From Trichostrongylus colubriformis (lineage: Eukaryota; Nematoda; Chromadorea; Rhabditida; Trichostrongylidae): 64,000 bases of DNA. Location: positions 37,248,001-37,312,000 of the forward strand of contig OZ022256.1 in NCBI GenBank assembly GCA_963978905.1, read 5' to 3'. Every line of letters begins with the position of its first letter. Within the stretch, counting starts at the first letter, position 1. Both the position numbers and the translations under genes were made by a program. The notes beneath the pieces were generated by a model, which was given only the letters and a program-made list of their open reading frames with translations, was not told the origin of the DNA and made no database searches. Of this stretch, positions 1 to 12,460 are shown piece after piece.

Positions 1-305
1 AAAATGGCGCAACTATTGCACCAAGGTCAAAGCCAGTGAAGAGTGTTAGCAGCAGTGCAATAGTTGCGGCAAATTGGTGCAAAATGGCGCCAACGTTTAA
101 AACCAATGTGATATTCGTGATCAGGGCACTAGATAACCCCTCTAACCAAGCTTCTACCAAATTTCGTGAGAATGACGTTGGTGCAATAGCTGCGCCATTT
201 TGGTGCAAAGTGGCGCCAACGTTCAAAACCAATGTGATATTCGTGATCAAGGGCCTCAATTACCCCTGTAGGCAAAGTTTTAGCAAAAAAATTTTTTTGC
301 CCCAA
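1..305. repeat. Tandem repeat, 126-bp unit
   Basis: One full and two partial copies of a unit of about 126 bp. The phrase GTGCAATAG recurs at 55 and 181, and the phrase AACCAATGTGATATTCGTGATCA recurs in each unit. The copies also share GGTGCAAAATGGCGCCAACGT-like stretches. The array is cut by the left window edge. An open frame of 100 codons through it comes from the repeat and shows no protein features. Confidence 0.75.
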
Positions 306-1804
306 TCGACCCCCACGGGGGTTGTCATAGCCGAATAATTCCTAAATTCCTACTCGGAAAAGTGATCTTGCGATTTCTAGCCTCATCAATATGAAAAGTT
401 CACCAGTGCCTACAGCACCTTGGATAAGACGAAGCTGATCAACTACCTATTCATGCGCCTTCTTTTGCAAAATGCTCAGTATCTACCGACGTATGCAGAC
501 ACCTTGGCTGAAATGCCGGTAAGTCTGTAACCTCTTCGTCGTACATAGTAGATGAGGATAAGGACGCTAGTGAAGCGGCAGTGACAAAAGACGGAAAAGA
601 AGAGTTGGGAAGCCAGAACCCATAGAGTTTGCCTGCACGCTGAATTACGATTAGAGCGTGGTATCTTTTTTTATAGTAAATTTGAACATTCAGACTACTT
701 GTAGTTTTAGGAAAACTCAATCTTTCAGAGCAAAGTAATGCTTTCATATTAACTCCCTTGGCCCAATCTGTAGCCTGTTTAGTATCCCTAATGGCTGCAT
801 TAGTTGTCCATATGCAAACCGTCGATTGAAATTTGGAAAAATTCTCCGCTTCAGATGGTCGTAACTCTTTAAACATAACTTTATGAGAGCGGGTACAGAT
901 GCGGGATCCACGAGGTTGCCGCTTTTTGAAGATGTTTAGCGCTATATCATACTTTTGCATGAAAGAAACTAAACCAATGACATTTCGCTAAGGAAATTTC
1001 CGTCGACATGGCGAAATCATATCATGATTCTTCAAAAAAATATCCAGTGTGTCTGAAATGCTCCCAGTACAGATCTTTTGTTCTCGGGGGTCAAGCGATG
1101 GGCGGGCAATTGGCCTCAACGGGCCTCGTTATGGGATGCGCCATGTAAGAAATTTTCGTCCTTAGTCCTAGTGATTACGAACGCTTTTGCTGTGCATACA
1201 TACATTGGCTCTCTAGCACCTATTTAGGTGTTTGCAGTCGTGTAATAGTTGAAAGTAGCACATGGTACTGCTTTTTCTTTATCCTACAATTTCTTGAGTT
1301 CTCATTCATACCGTAACCCCTAGGTAGATAACACGGCACACGGATTATCAGTGAACGTCGGAGGTCCGTCCATGCATTTTTCCGAGGCCACAGGACCAAT
1401 GGGGGAGGGAGAAAGGCGAGTGCCGCTGGTCGTTTTCGTTATGAGACGCGCCATGCATGAGGTTCTCATCGGCAATCCACTAAGTCAAAGTTTAAACTAT
1501 TCCCTTGGTCGTTTTGGAATTGAGCTGTGACAAATTTTCAAGTAAATCGTAGAATTATCGCCCAACATTTAATCAGCCGTTGGCGGGAAGAGAGCAATCA
1601 AATTTTCGCACCCAATTTTGATTGCGACCCTCATTAAGCAACTATAAATATGTGGGTAAAAGAACCTTGTTTTCCGTGGAAGAATTCTTCAAGCAAAAAC
1701 GCCTCGCTGTTACTCGAAGTATGCAAACTCGTCCTTGAAACTTCAAGTGTTTATCTCACCTCACGGCTAGTGTCTATTCCCATTTTTACCATTGAAGCTT
1801 TCAG
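306..1804. other. No recognised gene; possible upstream neprilysin intron
   Basis: Nothing is recognised with confidence. A 169-codon open frame on the minus strand (451-960) matches no family I know and has no splice or promoter context, so it is not called a gene. The stretch just before 1805 should hold an earlier intron of the neprilysin-like gene. An open stretch at about 1637-1735 could be another exon, but its translation does not match M13 peptidases well enough to include. Confidence 0.5.
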
Positions 1805-4800
1805 GAACAGGCGATGGTGTTGGGCCGTAAGCGACGCGTGTACCGTTTTAAAAAGACTGATAATTTGGCCGATACCCAGGCCAACTGTGCTGGAACTGCT
1901 AACGATCTGATGCAGTTCGCAAACGGAAGAGTTTTCGTTGATTATCTTTACCCGGATCAGAAATCCGTTGACAACATCAGAGCGTAAGCGATCGCATTTT
2001 CGAAAAATCATCTCGGATTTGAATCGAATGCCAATGCCTGACGATTTGCCATTTCAGCACTGCTGGTGGTGTTATTAAAAATGTGATCCATTCCTTTCAA
2101 GGGATGATAGATCAGTTGGATTGGATGACTCCTGGAGTCAAGCAAAAAGCCTACGACAAGACCATCCAGATCGGTACGTTGATGCTCATTTATGGAAATG
2201 AATAGGGAAACGAAGCGTATAAGTAATCAATAAGGTTGCAAGGCATCAATATAAATGTATTTCCTCATTGATAAGGGAACGAACAGTTTTGAAATAATAA
2301 AACCACATAAGTAACGCATTTGTTCACACACACCTTTTCCGCTCAGTCGACATGAACTCATTATGCCTTACATATCGTGTGAACGTCCTTTCTCCTGCTC
2401 ACAGTAGAAATTTCAAGAGCAATGAAAGAGATGAAAGCCTGTAGAACATTACCTGGCTGGCTCTAAAGGTACTGAAAGTGCGATCTAGCTGAGGAGTATT
2501 TGTAGCGATCTTTGGGTAGTCCGATACAGGCCAGTCGCACATACTCCAACCAATTTTTTGTAACCACTTTGGAGAATAATGCATGATCCGTATTACACTA
2601 TGCTCCTATATTCATTATCAAACTCAAAAGTGGGTAAAAGGTAAGTATTAGGATGCGTAACACCGTGCCGCACTGCTACTCACCTATCGGAGCGCTGTTA
2701 CCACGCTCTTAGGATTATTTTACTCGAATTTTTGAGTATCTCATTTGTTTTACGGAAGAATTCAGTGCAAAACATTGCCTTCCCTGACTGGATCAGGGAC
2801 AACACACTTCTCGATAACTACTACAGAGATCTCCAGTTTGGCACGAATGACAACTACTACGACATGTGGACCACACTGATAATGTATGTGATTTTATCCC
2901 TTATCTTCGAACGTAATCCATATGATATCAGAACAAGCTATTTGACAAACAGCATCAAATAGCCGTGAAAATTTTTCTTTTTTCCTCTTATATCAGTCTT
3001 CTTTAACAGATTCAAGGGAGCCACTTCAAAAGCGTACTTCGAGGTGTCGATTCACCTTCTTGGGCTGTGGATCCTTGCTACTAGTTCCTTTTCTGGTCAC
3101 GGTTTCAACGATGTTATGTCCTCAGTGGGTAACTTCCCGGATGCAATAAACATGCATTTTTGCCCACTGCAGACGGCTCTATCCTCCACGAAGGGGACTG
3201 CTTTAGTGGAGTTTCACTAGCTTAGGCTCTGAGATCTTTCCCTCAATGTAATAGTGGGAGTGGTTCTACATGGTCGAGGCGATTGCGCATGCGGCTGACT
3301 CTCTCACATTCGAAATATTCTCACCAGCGGTGGAATTCGCCGAACAGAGATTGAGTGACACCCACCTTCCATTGAATCGTGTACCTGGGGATGGGCCATT
3401 ACTTCAGCCAACACGGTATCATTATGTATAATTACAGAGGCGTTTACAGGGTTGATTGGGTTGTAATGGAAGCTTATAATGAGTATCCACAGCATATAAT
3501 AAGCATCCGCAACTTTTGAAGTGGATCCACTAGATTTTGACGTTAATTTTTTCAGTTTTCGTGATTGTCTAAAAGCACATTCTAGGATCACCTTGAGTGG
3601 GTTGAAAAGCTCAAGCTCGAATTATGAAACTAGCGATGCTGAGGAATACGTCAGCAAAGAAATATCCGAAAGAACTCCCCGACAATGGCAAAAATTAGGC
3701 CTCCTGACATCTGGTCTTGGAGGAAGTTACCGCGTGAAAAGGAGCCTCTGAATCAGTCCCCGCTGAATGGTATCATAAGGAACTCCAGAATATCACTTGC
3801 TTCCACATGTCAACGTCTCCTTTATCATTAGCATCTCTCTCTTATCTTATCTTATCACATGAATCGTAGGCCCCGTTTTCCACTTTGATGCCACCGTTGC
3901 CACCTTCATTGCCAACAATCACATTTGAGTCTGGGGTGTGCTGGCCTGAGCCGCTTGGTGGAGTCGCACTTGTCTCTTTGGTTTTGCACGCTCCAGGCTA
4001 TAATTCGAACTATCTGACCACGGCGGGAGCTGTAATACCCCAATAATCCTGGAATGTGCCTTCGAGGGAATAGAAAAAACGCTGGACATGAGGTGAGATA
4101 AACACTTGAAGTGCTTTTGAAGGCAGCAGTAGGGAAATTCGAGAGCATCAAGAAATGTAGTGAATATGAAAGTCGAGATGTTAAGTAATACGACGATGAA
4201 GAGAAACAGAAGGAGATGGCCGAAGAGCCGAGATAGAACCCTTTTCCACCGTTGATTTTTGACGCGAACGAGCTTTCCATCAAGAGGCGGGTAGAACGGA
4301 CTAGTTTCCATTGGCATGTTGCCAAGAATACACAAGGGATTTTTTCGGAAATACGTCAGCATTTATTTTCTGGAGTGAGCTTCAAGCTGAAACTGAGAAA
4401 GCGACGCAAAACCTTCGATCCTGCCGTCTTTCATTGGCCACTCTCATCGCAGCCAATCAGGAATCACGTCGCCTGGAGGCGGAGTCTGTCATCTGAAGGC
4501 GTCAGCTGTTAACCGTTACGCCATTTCCACAGCTCGAGGGCTCGCTTTTCTACGGGGATTTTTCCTTAGATGAACTTCTTAGACCCGATTTTCTATATCA
4601 CTGACTTCTTTTGGGGATTTTCCAATAACCATACCCCTAATGTTTTCTTTATGTACGTGGTCGTGCTTGAGGTCATCCATTATTTTTGCTCTCTTGTCTG
4701 CACTTGCCTTCAAATGGTTTTGCAATTGGCGGTGATTCTGCAAATTTTAGCTTTGCGGCAGAGATTTATAGTTAAGATCACATCTCTACCTAGCGACAGC

Positions 4801-7544
4801 AGAAGTTTAAACGTAAATCCCACGACTTCGGTGCTTTCAGTTTCAATCTTGGTCTTCAGTATAAGCAGCTGACAGCGAAACAAACAGATCGCCATGATTT
4901 CTTAGGGCAGCCGGGTACGGTGAACGCTTGGTACCAGGTTTGTTATCCTGCATTGTCGTCTAATTTTCCTTTATCACTTCTTTCTTTTTCTCTTCCGTCT
5001 TTGAGTGTGTGAGTTAAGCCCGAGCTAAATTCGATTACGTTTCCTGCCGGTATTCTTCAACCTCCATATTTCCATCCACAGTGGCCAGCTTCGATAAATT
5101 ATGGCGGAATGGGTCTCGTCGCAGGTGATTCTTTATCGGTACGTGATTCGCTTTATTGAGCAACAAGACAATTTCAGGTCACGAACTGACTCATGGATTC
5201 GACGATGAAGGTGTCCAATGGGGGCCTGGAGGAGAGCTCGCCAAACCGGCGAATGAAAATTGTACGGGCTGGATGGACGAGGAATCAAGTGCCGGCTTTA
5301 AAAGCATGGCACAATGTGTTATCAAAGGTATGCAAGTACGTGTTCAGTAAGGCTTCCTGTAGAAATTATACGTGTTTGTCTACGTAATCTGCTACGTGCT
5401 TGTTCTCTGTTCAAAAGTGTTGAGTTGATTTCGAAGGGGCAGTTCAGTGGCAACTGATCTACTGTTACTGTTTTTGTCTGCAGTGATTTACACACGACTA
5501 CTATTTTTGGCAGTGAGGTGGAAGAATGGCGTCAAGTGGCGCTAATCTACATGCACACGGCCAGTGAATTAGTTCGAGAATCTGTCTCTCTCCTTGACTC
5601 ATCAGGCATCTTCTCACTATACGGTGAATTTCACTGCGATTCTCAGTGGGAACATGAAATGCACGAATTGTGCAAGGAGATGTTGGAGCGAGCGGATGCA
5701 ATAATTTGGACGTCCAAGGATTGGGAATGTGCTCACTTCATTTGCGGTAGGAAGAACAGAAGACAGGAGTGGCGCATCCACTTGTGAAGGGCGCCTCTCA
5801 GACTGTCCATTAACTATTAGGTCTATGCAGAATAAATGGCCAAAACGGACTACTTTTTTCAAAACGCAATAACTTCGCTCAGACACAACTTTATTTGTCG
5901 AAATAAAAACCTTCGAATCTACACAACCTTGCCAACGATTTGGTAAGGAAAATATGCCATCATGATCGAATTCAGGATTGCGAAAATTAATGAAGTCAAC
6001 GATGGCATTTTCAACATGCATCGTTTCGGCGAACTCCCTCTGACCCAGGTTGCATCGAGAACCGGGAAAAAGTGGTAATTCGTCAGAGATAGGTCTGAGG
6101 AATAAGGGAATGAGGGAGGATGGAGAGTCTCGATCAGTTTCTGCCGGGTGACTTGCGAACTGTGGGGTTTTGCGTTGTTTTGCGCACCCATTAAAAAAAT
6201 GATGCAGTTAGGCATCGAGCCTCTCCCTCACCCCTATTATTCGCCAGACCTATCCCTGACGGATTACCACTTTTTCCGGGTTCCCGATGCAAACCTGCGG
6301 CAGAAAAATTATGCACGGTAAAAATGCCATTCTTGACTTTATCGATTCTCGTAATCCAGAATTTGATCGTGATGGTATATTTTCCTTACCAGATCGTTGG
6401 CAAAATTCTGTAGATTCGAATGGTTTTTATTTCGACAAAAGTTGAGTCGACAGTGTGTCTGAGCGAAGTTATGGCCAATTACGTTTCGGCCATTTATTCT
6501 GCATAGATCTAATAGTATGAAGTCTGCGTGAATTTCCTAAGATCCTCCACAAGTTTCGAAATTCGCTGTCCATTTTACGTGTACAAGGTGCTAGTGGGCT
6601 GCTTCCCGGTTGTGAATAGTAAGTAATCGTTTTGCTCTGTATGACATCCACCGTGAATCAAGGTGTTTCCTGTTGACAGCCAGCTCTGGGAAAAAACGTC
6701 TGCGCCGAGAAACAGTGGAGGAAAAATTCCAGAGTTTTTTGTGGTTTCATATCATTGCTCAGAGAAAAATAGCACGTGAGCTTTGTATTTATAAGGTTAT
6801 CAATTCACACTTCCTATGCGAAGCGCATTTTGAATTAATGCTCGATATTCGGGTAGAGGATGTCCAATGCTCATATCTCACCAGCTTTGATCGGAGTGAT
6901 AAAAAATGGAATAGCGGAGTGAAAAAAGTCCCTGCCTAATATTTGCAAACGGTCAACTATCAACTCTCAGAAATGAACCTCATTTCAGAGTACAATGGCT
7001 TCTGCCCTCTGTACTCCAGTAGGTATACGCCCAACTGTGTAAGCGGTGCCCAAACACAAGGAGAGAACATCGCTGATAATGGAGGTGAGCAGTTGGTTCG
7101 TTGCCGCTGAGAATTCACACAAATCTATTATCCTAGGTATTCACGCTGCCTTCCGTGCCTACCGCACGCACATCGCTCTGGATGGACCAGACCCATTGTT
7201 GCCGGATCGACTTTTTGGACAATTTAGCCACGATCAGCTGTTCTTCTTGAACTTTGCTCAAGTGAGTGTCAAGCACTTCCCTGAACTTTCACTAATGTCC
7301 TTTTCCCGATGGCATCATAGCACCTGCGAAATTCTCGAATTTTTAGGTGTGGTGTGAGCAGCAGCGAACAGATGACTTGTTATACAAGCAGCTCATGGTC
7401 GATCCTCACTCACCATCCAAATATCGTGTTTTTGGAACAATTCAAAACTATCCAGCATTCCGGGTCGCATACAATTGTCCTGCAAATTCTGCCTACTCTC
7501 CCGATGCACATTGCAAAGTATGGGTTCCAAATAGTGAACCATAA
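1805..7544 (+). CDS. Neprilysin-like zinc metallopeptidase (M13), 3' ten exons
   Basis: M13 peptidases are zinc ectoenzymes, usually type II membrane proteins or secreted, that cut short peptides. Exons read: 1805-1983, 2058-2173, 2766-2883, 3010-3043, 4794-4937, 5019-5124, 5178-5327, 6989-7084, 7137-7261 and 7347-7544. All junctions are phase-compatible and give 421 codons plus a stop. In order they encode an [19 protein letters not shown] block, a DRHDF segment, the substrate-binding NAWYQ, a [11 protein letters not shown] block, the zinc site HELTH, the third-ligand motif GENIADNGG, and the C-terminal CKVW typical of M13 with six extra residues. Family members have about 700-800 residues, so the N-terminal half, including any membrane anchor, is missing here. 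The 34-nt exon and the 4794 start are the least certain; 4794 was chosen over 4841 because only it matches the upstream phase. No frameshift or stop breaks the chain, so the gene looks functional. Confidence 0.9.
4115..4650 (-). mobile_element. TTAA-type MITE, family 2 (copy in neprilysin intron)
   Basis: A copy of a repeat of about 540 bp. Its termini read AAGGCAGCAGTAGGG on the left and CCCCTAATG on the right, an imperfect inverted pair. The interior (GCATGTTGCCAAG, then TTTCTGGAGTGAGCTTCAAG) is shared with copies at 8144, 18014, 30058, 45545, 51968 and 60705. It lies in the 3044-4793 intron. It encodes no transposase and would need one supplied in trans. Confidence 0.8.
5178..5327 (+). CDS. 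Neprilysin-like gene: catalytic HExxH exon
   Basis: This exon carries the M13 active site [10 protein letters not shown]. The two histidines are zinc ligands and the glutamate between them is the general base. The first glycine codon is split across the intron (phase 1 on both sides). The acceptor is ATTTCAG and the donor is GTATGC. The following [11 protein letters not shown] and CVIK residues also fit the family. The next exon (6989-7084) follows after a 1.66-kb intron that holds a mariner relic. Confidence 0.93.
5518..5787 (+). other. Unrecognised 89-codon open frame in an intron
   Basis: An open frame inside the intron between the catalytic exon and the GENIAD exon. The codon run is acidic and hydrophilic, with no motif I recognise and no signal peptide. 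The flanking neprilysin exons join in frame without it, so it is not needed by that gene. It stops just before the mariner relic at 5817. It may be chance or an old insertion. Confidence 0.2.
5817..6512. mobile_element. Palindromic mariner-derived element (copy 1)
   Basis: A 696-bp element with TA on both sides and termini TTAGGTCTATGCAGAATAAA and its inverse. The left arm (to about 6135) carries the 3' end of a mariner transposase gene on the minus strand: a [12 protein letters not shown] block, a degenerate [14 protein letters not shown], then [10 protein letters not shown]. The right arm (from about 6212) carries the same 3' end on the plus strand ([14 protein letters not shown], then [14 protein letters not shown]). 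In mariners this area holds the last catalytic aspartate (PYSPDLAPSDYH). Neither arm has the N-terminal half, so the element is non-autonomous. Confidence 0.85.
7347..7544 (+). CDS. Neprilysin-like gene: terminal exon
   Basis: The exon opens with VWCE after a TTTTTAG acceptor, runs through [13 protein letters not shown] and the conserved NCP segment, and ends in CKVW plus VPNSEP before TAA at 7542-7544. M13 proteins normally end at C-x-V/I-W, so the six-residue tail is a small extension. A possible poly(A) signal AATAAA lies at 7884. Confidence 0.93.
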   Translation: MWCEQQRTDDLLYKQLMVDPHSPSKYRVFGTIQNYPAFRVAYNCPANSAYSPDAHCKVWVPNSEP

Positions 7545-8143
7545 CCATTTCTGGAGTAATCAGACATTTGCTGTATGGTCCGCTTCCCGCTCGATATTCT
7601 CCACTGTACATTACCGGTTTCTAGATCACCAGTGACCTTTCTTTTGAAATAGGAATATAACACCTGAGCCGCAAGCTATTTTGCACCAGTTGCTAGATGT
7701 TTGCCTTTGACTTCATTTGGCTAGCTTTCGCATTGATTATCCGTAATGTAGAAATTGATATGTTGCATTGAATGAAAAATGTCATCAAACTGCGGCTTCA
7801 CGTGAACATCCTCGAGGTAATAATGAATAATCGCTGAGAGGTGTACCGAATTAGAAAGGAGTCGAACACAAGGAGCTGCAGTAAATAAATGTGAATAAGA
7901 GAAAGATAGAGACTAGTTATAAAATCGATGGTTTCAAGACTGCTCCAAAATGCTGTTCCAGTTGTTTCCAAAATGTCCTTTTTTTGAAAAAGAAGGAATG
8001 AAAATTGACAAGACACTCAATGGAAGCTAGCACTATTTGATAATTGCCTCTATTAGATTAGTGCATAGGTTTTGCAATACATGCGATATATTTCACAACG
8101 TGATTCCCTCAATAACTGAGAGCTATAGGACGCTGTGTATAGC
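7545..8143. other. 3' flank of neprilysin gene, no other gene
   Basis: Probable 3' UTR and intergenic DNA. Candidate poly(A) signal AATAAA at 7884. Nothing else is recognised. Confidence 0.5.
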
Positions 8144-8703
8144 TTAAAGACAGCATAAGGTGTGATGTGGTAATGGAGAAATCCCTACAAGAAGTCAATC
8201 AATGGTAGTCCTGGGCCTGAGAAGGCTATCTGTGGCGAAATCCCGGTAAAATGCGCCCCTCCGAGCTGTAGAAGCGCTGCAAAACGCCGCAACCGTCCAA
8301 CTATTCCGCCTCTTGCATACAACGATCTCGCCTCCCGATGAAGTAATTCCCGATTGACTGTGGTGGGAGCGGCCAAGGAGATGCGACAGGAACGCAGGTT
8401 TTGCGGCGCACTGTCGCAGTTTTAGCTTGAAGTTCACTCCAAGAAATAGATGCTGTCCTATTTTCAAACATTCTCTTATGTTTACTTGGCAGCATGCCAA
8501 TGGAAAACTAGATTGGACTACTACCCCCCTTGACGGACAGGTCGTCCGCGTCGAGAATCAACAGTGGAAAAGGGGTTTTATGTCTCGGGTTTTTGGCCAT
8601 TTCCATCCGTTTTTTCTCCACTGTCCTGTTTCTAGGCATCTCGACTTTCATATGCACTACTTCCTTTACATTTCGTCCGACTTTCCTCTAATGCTGCTTT
8701 CAA
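8144..8703 (+). mobile_element. TTAA-type MITE, family 2 (copy B)
   Basis: Starts TTAAAGACAGCATAAGG and ends CTAATGCTGCTTTCAA, an imperfect terminal inverted repeat. The interior matches the other family members, including GGCATCTCGACTTTCATAT near the right end and GGTTTTTGGCCATTTCCATC. No coding capacity. Confidence 0.85.
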
Positions 8704-8763
8704 GGTAGAGATCAGAAGAAGAAGTCAAGTTCATCAAAGGATGGGAAACAACTACATGATCAC

Positions 8764-9036
8764 GGGTGTGTGCACTTATGACGGAAATCGCGTGGCCGCT
8801 CGCGGCCAACGGCTCAACGGGTGCGAGAATCAGTGGCGGGGATGGCAGCCTTCAAGCGAGGCAGTGTGGCAGTGGTGGAGGAGACAGGGTGGCATGGGTT
8901 CAGGAGGCAGTGTGGCACTGGTGGAAGTGCACAGGTGACGCAGCCACGCTCCGCCGAGCTTTCAAGTGCAATCGATTCGGCAGCTCGTGCTGATGGCGCA
9001 GCGAAACGAATTTTCTGTCATAAGAGCACACACCCC
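8764..9036. mobile_element. Mutator-like MITE (copy 1)
   Basis: Terminal inverted repeats GGTGTGTGCACTTATGACGG and its inverse (TGTCATAAGAGCACACACC). The GC-rich interior has runs such as GGCAGTGTGGCA. The same family occurs at 40339-40612 and 52970-53207, where a clean 10-bp target duplication is visible. Open frames in it are low-complexity repeat translations. Confidence 0.8.
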
Positions 9037-11059
9037 TTTATCACGATTGCTATATCACAGATGGTGCTCGAAATTCGATCCCTCTGCTTTGACGCAATCT
9101 TTCAAACATTCGACGATGGGTGACGTCGATATTGTCCCCTCCTTGTCCCTCAACTGGCTTCCTAGAACCGTCCACCACGGCGCTCCCTCGCCGCCCTCGC
9201 CTTTATGAGAAAGAACTCCACTGACGAGACCTGACCGAGTCGCTACGCAGTCTAGCCTTCCTATAGCCTCCCAGTCTTATTGTGGAGGGGAAGGAGTTTT
9301 CCCAGCAAGACAGCACCCAGACTTTACCTTAGCTGGAACAATCACATTGCTCCTAGGGGAACCAGCCTCTCAAATTCACGAGATCCTTGACGGCCAGAGC
9401 TCACCTAACTGGGGATCGCCTGATTGTGGGCATGTCGCCGAAAGAATAGGTAGATGGGACCCTGCCACAGATCCGACAAGAACACGGATTCAGACTCCAT
9501 GAGTCGGGGTAGCGAGTACTGTATGTGGGTGCCCGTAGGCTGATTCTGCGTGGACTGTTTTGCTATACCAGTGCTCGAACCGATGCAATGTGACAAAGGT
9601 TGGCACGATGCGGTGTTCGATCGCTACTTTTTCTAGGCCTCTTCGGGTGGCGTGCAAGTGTTCCGACTGGCGAGGTCAGGTCAGGTGGCGCGGCGGATTG
9701 CAATCAGGTAAAGACAGGTAAAACACGCTGCCAAAGCTTCTCCCCAAAAAAGGCTTAGGCAAACCTGGGAGAGCCCAGACGCAGGACACGCTACCATTCG
9801 GACAACTCGCGAAGGGCGGTGACCCAGTTCGGTGCCGACCTCTAGAAACGGAACACTTGCAACACACCCGGCCTCTTCTATTCCTTTGCGTGCGGTTGCG
9901 GAGCATGTGAACGTATTGATTGATAGCCTCTGCGATAACTAGTATCGATCCATCGAAATAAATAAATAGGACCGTGAATCTTGGAAGGCTTTACAACAAA
10001 TTAGCCATAGTATCGATCCGTTCTGTGCGGTGAACAAGAGGTAGGACCGAGGATTGTGTGGGACAAGCGATAAAGCGATGCTATAGCCGCAAGTATACTC
10101 CCTTGTAGAGTTGTCAGCCAACTTATGCAGTATGCATACATTCATGATAACTGCATATGTAAAATATCTATGAACTACCATGTCCACATAAAGCCAAATG
10201 AATGTGAAATGTGCAAAAAAAATTGGAAGATTCCGATGCTTCTTCGCTTCCATGAGGTCAGCGACCTCTCGACACTTGCTGGTAAGCCATCTGATATTTG
10301 AGTCCCATTTCAAACTAGCTTTACCAGGCGAATTCGTTCAACCCACGATAGCCCCAGCATGCTGCATAGAAAACTCGGGCGGGGTCCTGTGCCTCACTTT
10401 TTGTGATGTTTTAGCTTAATCACTGATTCCGTGATCTTTAAACGTGTTTTATGCTGTGGTTTCTCCTTTATCCGGTAAGTTAACCAGAGGCTGACACTGG
10501 TTACATCACCATTTTTGCAATTTCTGCAAAGCATGGCTTGTGCCCCTACAGTATTCAAACTTAATTGCTTCGCGAGTGTGAACGCGATTCTACACTCTTA
10601 ACCATTCGCCTATTCTATCAAACTATGGTCTTGTAATACTGAACCACCAATCTTCTTCCCCTCATTCAAGCTTGCACAATTCTCTTCCGAAACAATTGAA
10701 ACCTTCGAACATGACTTCACCATGGCAGTCGAAGAGGTCCTCATGAACATCGCTGTCGTGTTAAGATTGAACAGCTGCCGGTACTTTAAATCGGAGGTTT
10801 CCATTATCACATAATTGCGTTGAGATTCAACAGTTGCGGTACCGCTTCTGGGTAGTGGGTGGGGTCAGCCGATGACCGGTATGCGAAGGATACCTTTTTA
10901 TTCCCACGTATTTATTCCTTTCGCAGTTTTTTCGTATCCTAGTATAGGATAGTTACTGACTTGCGAAAAGTACATAATTCGAAAAAGCCCGATCATCCCG
11001 TGCTTGATCTAGTCCTCGACCCTCGTTGGTAAAACACCAAAACTCTAGCTTTTTGCACC
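9037..11059. other. Intergenic, no recognised feature
   Basis: Read on both strands. The longest open frame is the 124-codon minus-strand one at 9939-10313, with no recognisable motif. No tRNA, repeat pair or splice-supported exon is recognised. Confidence 0.45.
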
Positions 11060-11164
11060 TCACCAGGAAGGGCTTTTTATAATACTTCCCATGGAACTTC
11101 GAGTAGGGACCCCTACAAATCGATAGAGCTTCGAACACTGATTATGTGGAAACTAAAAGTGCTA

Positions 11165-11395
11165 CGATGGGCGGAGGTGGGTAGTGACAGGTGGCGCGCA
11201 CCCTACTCTCATTGTGCGGAGATCAAATCCCGCATCAACGCCCGCCTAGGCCAACCAAGCCTTCCATCCCTCCGGGGTCGGTGAATTGGTATCAGACTCG
11301 TCTGGGAGGATAAAAGCACTGACTTGTACATCGGCTGGCCACCGCAAGTTATTGTATAGGCCACATCACATTCACCAGATCACTATTCTGAATGG
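11165..11395 (+). mobile_element. tRNA-derived SINE-like repeat
   Basis: Contains a box-B-like GATCAAATCCCG about 70 nt in, then CCAAGCCTTCCATCCCTCC, GGGAGGATAAAAGCACTGAC and CACCGCAAGTTATTG, a tail I recognise as common in strongylid sequences. The box-A half (GTGACAGGTGGCGCGC) is degenerate. It interrupts the terminus of the surrounding element, so it inserted later. Confidence 0.55.
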
Positions 11396-11969
11396 AGTCG
11401 GAAGCGAGTAGGAGGGGTCAAAGTTTACCTGTAATTTACCTGTGATATTTCGTTAGAGGGCAGTTTCCCATCAGCACGGCCGTTGCCGAGCTTCCCGTCT
11501 GTGAACTTATTTTGCATTTTGTGTTTGATGGCCAGAAAGTGCTTTTCCTTCATTTCTGAACGTTCCCTTGTACAGGAACTTATCACACCCATCATTTACT
11601 CTGCCACTTTATTTATAACTACTGACAATATTCACAAGGGAAGCATATGAGGTCGAAGACTCCCATAACCTACGAACTAGGCATTGTTGCTCAAAAAGAT
11701 TATGATATTCACGCACAGCGGGTCGAATTACCCCACTGTGCAAATTTTCAGCCAAATCCGGTTTGTCCAACTTCGGAAATTTTTGGTGGCCAGGGGATGA
11801 AGTGGTAGTTTTTGTACTTTCTTCTACTCTTGCAACCTTAGCAAGGTAACCTACACATACCTGTTACACTTCCCATCGTACTGAACGTACGAAACAGGCG
11901 TCAAATAAGAGCATTTCCTCGGCCAGGGTCAATGACTTCTCCTTTGTTTAATGAGCTGCCACCCTATAG

Positions 11970-12130
11970 CCCGTGAATATTTCCGAAATTCGGTCAAATT
12001 CTCGAACTGGCTAAAAACTTGCCCCCTGGGGTAATTCGATTCCCTCAACACGGAAATCACACTAGTTTTGCACGAGAACGACTGGCTCGCGCGTTATGGG
12101 CTTCCGAACGTACCATGTGATAATATTATG
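11970..12130 (+). repeat. Single diverged arm of the fold-back repeat at 54221
   Basis: Matches the right arm of the 54221-54845 palindrome: GGCTAAAAAC, then CACTAGTTTTGC-CGAGAACG-CTGGCTCGCG, then a CTTCC-AAC-TACCAT run. Only one arm is present. Another degraded piece is at about 19250-19350. Confidence 0.6.
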
Positions 12131-12460
12131 CATTCAGGTAAACGTGTAGACAATGAGACACACAATGCAAAAGAATCCCGCCGGCGGGGAGCGAACACAA
12201 CAACCCTATGCTACAGATCCGGAACACAACCAGCAAGCCACGGTGGCCGTTGATGGCTCAACAACGGCCGTGCTGACGGCATAGTGCCTCGCCAATGAGA
12301 TATCACAAGCAAACTTTGTCCCCTCCTAACTCGCTTCGGAGGAGCCCGTAGCACTTTTAGTTTTCCCAGTCGTAGTCAACGTTCGAAGCTCTATCAATTG
12401 ATAGGGGTCCCTATTCGAAGTTCCATGGGAAGTAAAAAGCCCTTTCTGGTCAGACGTGCT

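Larger units (their letters stand above)
11060..12460. mobile_element. Element with ~110-bp inverted termini
   Basis: The left end (11060-11160: TTCCCATGGAACTTCGA, then GATAGAGCTTCGAA, then AACTAAAAGTGCTACG) returns inverted at 12300-12460. The same end sequence is found at 22985 (+) with 28600 (-), and at 33355 (+) with 35080 (-), always facing inward. That suggests these are termini of one element type of about 1.4-1.8 kb. A SINE-like insert at about 11165-11395 splits the left terminus from its continuation GAAGCGAGTAGGAGGGGTCA. No transposase frame is recognised inside. Confidence 0.6.

Noticed and set aside
451..960. 169-codon minus-strand open frame
   Set aside because: No recognised motif, no splice or promoter context, and composition not clearly protein-like.
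3044..3120. Extension of the 34-nt neprilysin exon to the right
   Set aside because: The reading stays open for a while ([11 protein letters not shown]) but does not match M13 proteins, while a donor at 3044 keeps the phase with the next exon.
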